Part shown: piece by piece, positions 63,189 to 64,000 of the stretch | How the letters are laid out: each line of letters begins with the position of its first letter | Position numbering within the stretch: the stretch's first letter is position 1 | DNA from: Methylomicrobium lacus_A | Lineage (GTDB): Bacteria; Pseudomonadota; Gammaproteobacteria; Methylococcales; Methylomonadaceae | Assembly: GCF_041897535.1 (NCBI RefSeq) | Contig: NZ_CP169217.1 | Location: forward strand, 558,001-622,000 | DNA length: 64,000 nt | Direction of reading: 5' to 3' | Program-made: the position numbers and the translations under genes | The notes under the pieces: model-generated | The model's input: the letters and a program-made list of their open reading frames with translations, nothing else | Told to the model about the DNA's origin: nothing | Database searches by the model: none

Positions 63189-64000
63189 TCAGCGCAATTG
63201 TTTTGCCGCCGCGATCCGCATCCGGAGCGCATTCAGCTTGATGAAGCCTTCGGCATCCTTTTGATTGTAGGCGCCGCCGTCATCCTCGAAAGTCGCGATG
63301 CTTTCATCGAACAGACTGTCGGTATCCGACTGACGGCCGACCACGATCACATTGCCTTTGTACAATTTGACCCTGACTTTACCGTTCACATTGACTTGCG
63401 ACGCGTCGATCATCTGCTGCAGCATTTGGCGCTCCGGGCTCCACCAGTAGCCGTTATAGATCAACGACGCATAACGCGGCATCAACTCGTCCTTCAAATG
63501 CGCAACTTCGCGGTCCAAGGTCAATGATTCGATCGCGCGGTGCGCTTTCAGCATCACGGTGCCGGCCGGGGTTTCATAACAACCGCGCGACTTCATGCCG
63601 ACATAGCGGTTTTCGACGATATCGAGCCGGCCGATACCGTTTGCGCCGGCGATCTTGTTCAGTTTTTCCATCACTTCGGCCGGAGAATGCGGCACATCGT
63701 CGATCGCGACGATGTCGCCTTGTTTGTAGGTCAATTCGAGATAGGTCGGCACGTCGGGCGCGGTTTCAGGCGAGACGGTCCAGCGCCACATGTCTTCTTC
63801 CGGCTCTGCCCACGGATCCTCGAGAATACGGCCTTCATAGGAAATGTGCAGCAGATTCGCGTCCATCGAATAAGGCGAGGCCTTGCCTTTCTTCATTTCG
63901 ACCGGAATGCCGTGCTTTTCGGCATAGTCGAGCAGGGTTTGCCGCGAAGTCAGTTGCCATTCGCGCCATGGTGCGATGATGTGGATGTCGGGGCGCAAGG
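63189..64000 (-). CDS. argG: Argininosuccinate synthase, 3' part
   Basis: The gene enters from the right window edge; the last ~270 residues are here. They match the synthetase domain of ArgG (IIAPWREWQLTSRQTLLDY, SMDANLLHISYEGRILEDP, GIGRLDIVENRYVGMKSRG, CYETPAGTVMLKAHRAIESL). It joins citrulline and aspartate in arginine synthesis. The C-terminus ends RIAAAKQLR. The N-terminal nucleotide-binding part lies outside the window. Confidence 0.96.
   Translation of the reverse strand, partial: LRPDIHIIAPWREWQLTSRQTLLDYAEKHGIPVEMKKGKASPYSMDANLLHISYEGRILEDPWAEPEEDMWRWTVSPETAPDVPTYLELTYKQGDIVAIDDVPHSPAEVMEKLNKIAGANGIGRLDIVENRYVGMKSRGCYETPAGTVMLKAHRAIESLTLDREVAHLKDELMPRYASLIYNGYWWSPERQMLQQMIDASQVNVNGKVRVKLYKGNVIVVGRQSDTDSLFDESIATFEDDGGAYNQKDAEGFIKLNALRMRIAAAKQLR

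Overview
The window looks like chromosomal DNA of a gammaproteobacterium. The leuS-lptE-holA cluster with a divergent ybeL-type zinc-ribbon gene, htpG behind a sigma-32 promoter, rlmKL, lnt, cysG and an mdtNOP-like pump all fit that class. A methylotroph of the Methylococcales type is my best guess, from general gene style (NAD-dependent glutamate dehydrogenase, alanine dehydrogenase, a copper-oxidase with a Met-rich insert). I cannot prove it, because no methane-oxidation gene is present.

Region 1 (1-12.7 kb) is accessory DNA. It starts with a MITE-like palindrome. Then come a papain-like protease fused to an alpha/beta hydrolase (frameshifted), a lipoprotein, a secreted propeller-like protein, an astacin-type metalloprotease broken by two in-frame UGA codons, and an LCAT-like lipase bracketed by copies of a short repeat. 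Next are an IS110-family transposase with an RBS-masking hairpin, a decayed REP-associated (RAYT) transposase between two ~205-bp direct repeats, and a large unknown membrane protein. Much of 2.5-8.5 kb is visibly AT-rich compared with the rest.

Region 2 (12.9-24.4 kb) is mixed: a secreted unknown protein, a molybdopterin oxidoreductase directly downstream of a toxin-antitoxin pair, an EamA-type transporter, a secreted unknown protein, a DUF2130 coiled-coil protein, htpG, and a PAS-GGDEF-EAL protein.

Region 3 (24.6-39.7 kb) is mostly housekeeping: leuS-lptE-holA, a ybeL-like gene, an orphan ParA ATPase, a DUF2927 protein, lnt, rlmKL-acyP, a periplasmic FKBP isomerase, a DUF486 membrane protein, a Tat-exported multicopper oxidase and ald.

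Region 4 (39.8-52.6 kb) has two identical tRNA-Lys(UUU) genes, a pirin pseudogene interrupted by a ~92-bp MITE-like insertion, azoR with a divergent LysR regulator, a four-gene ytcA-mdtNOP-like efflux operon, glgX, amiC and a transposase remnant.

Region 5 (52.6-64 kb) has an operon of STAS protein, HATPase anti-sigma-type protein and a short-form NAD-glutamate dehydrogenase. It is followed by bcp, a large protein joining a degenerate Fic-like segment to a zeta-toxin-like P-loop kinase, a TusA-family protein divergent from cysG, a small cytochrome c, a coiled-coil membrane protein, and the 3' part of argG running off the window end.

The least described items are the 723-residue Fic-like/zeta-like protein, the hydrolase island at the left end, and the small repeats and insertions that have broken the papain fusion, the astacin, RAYT and pirin genes.
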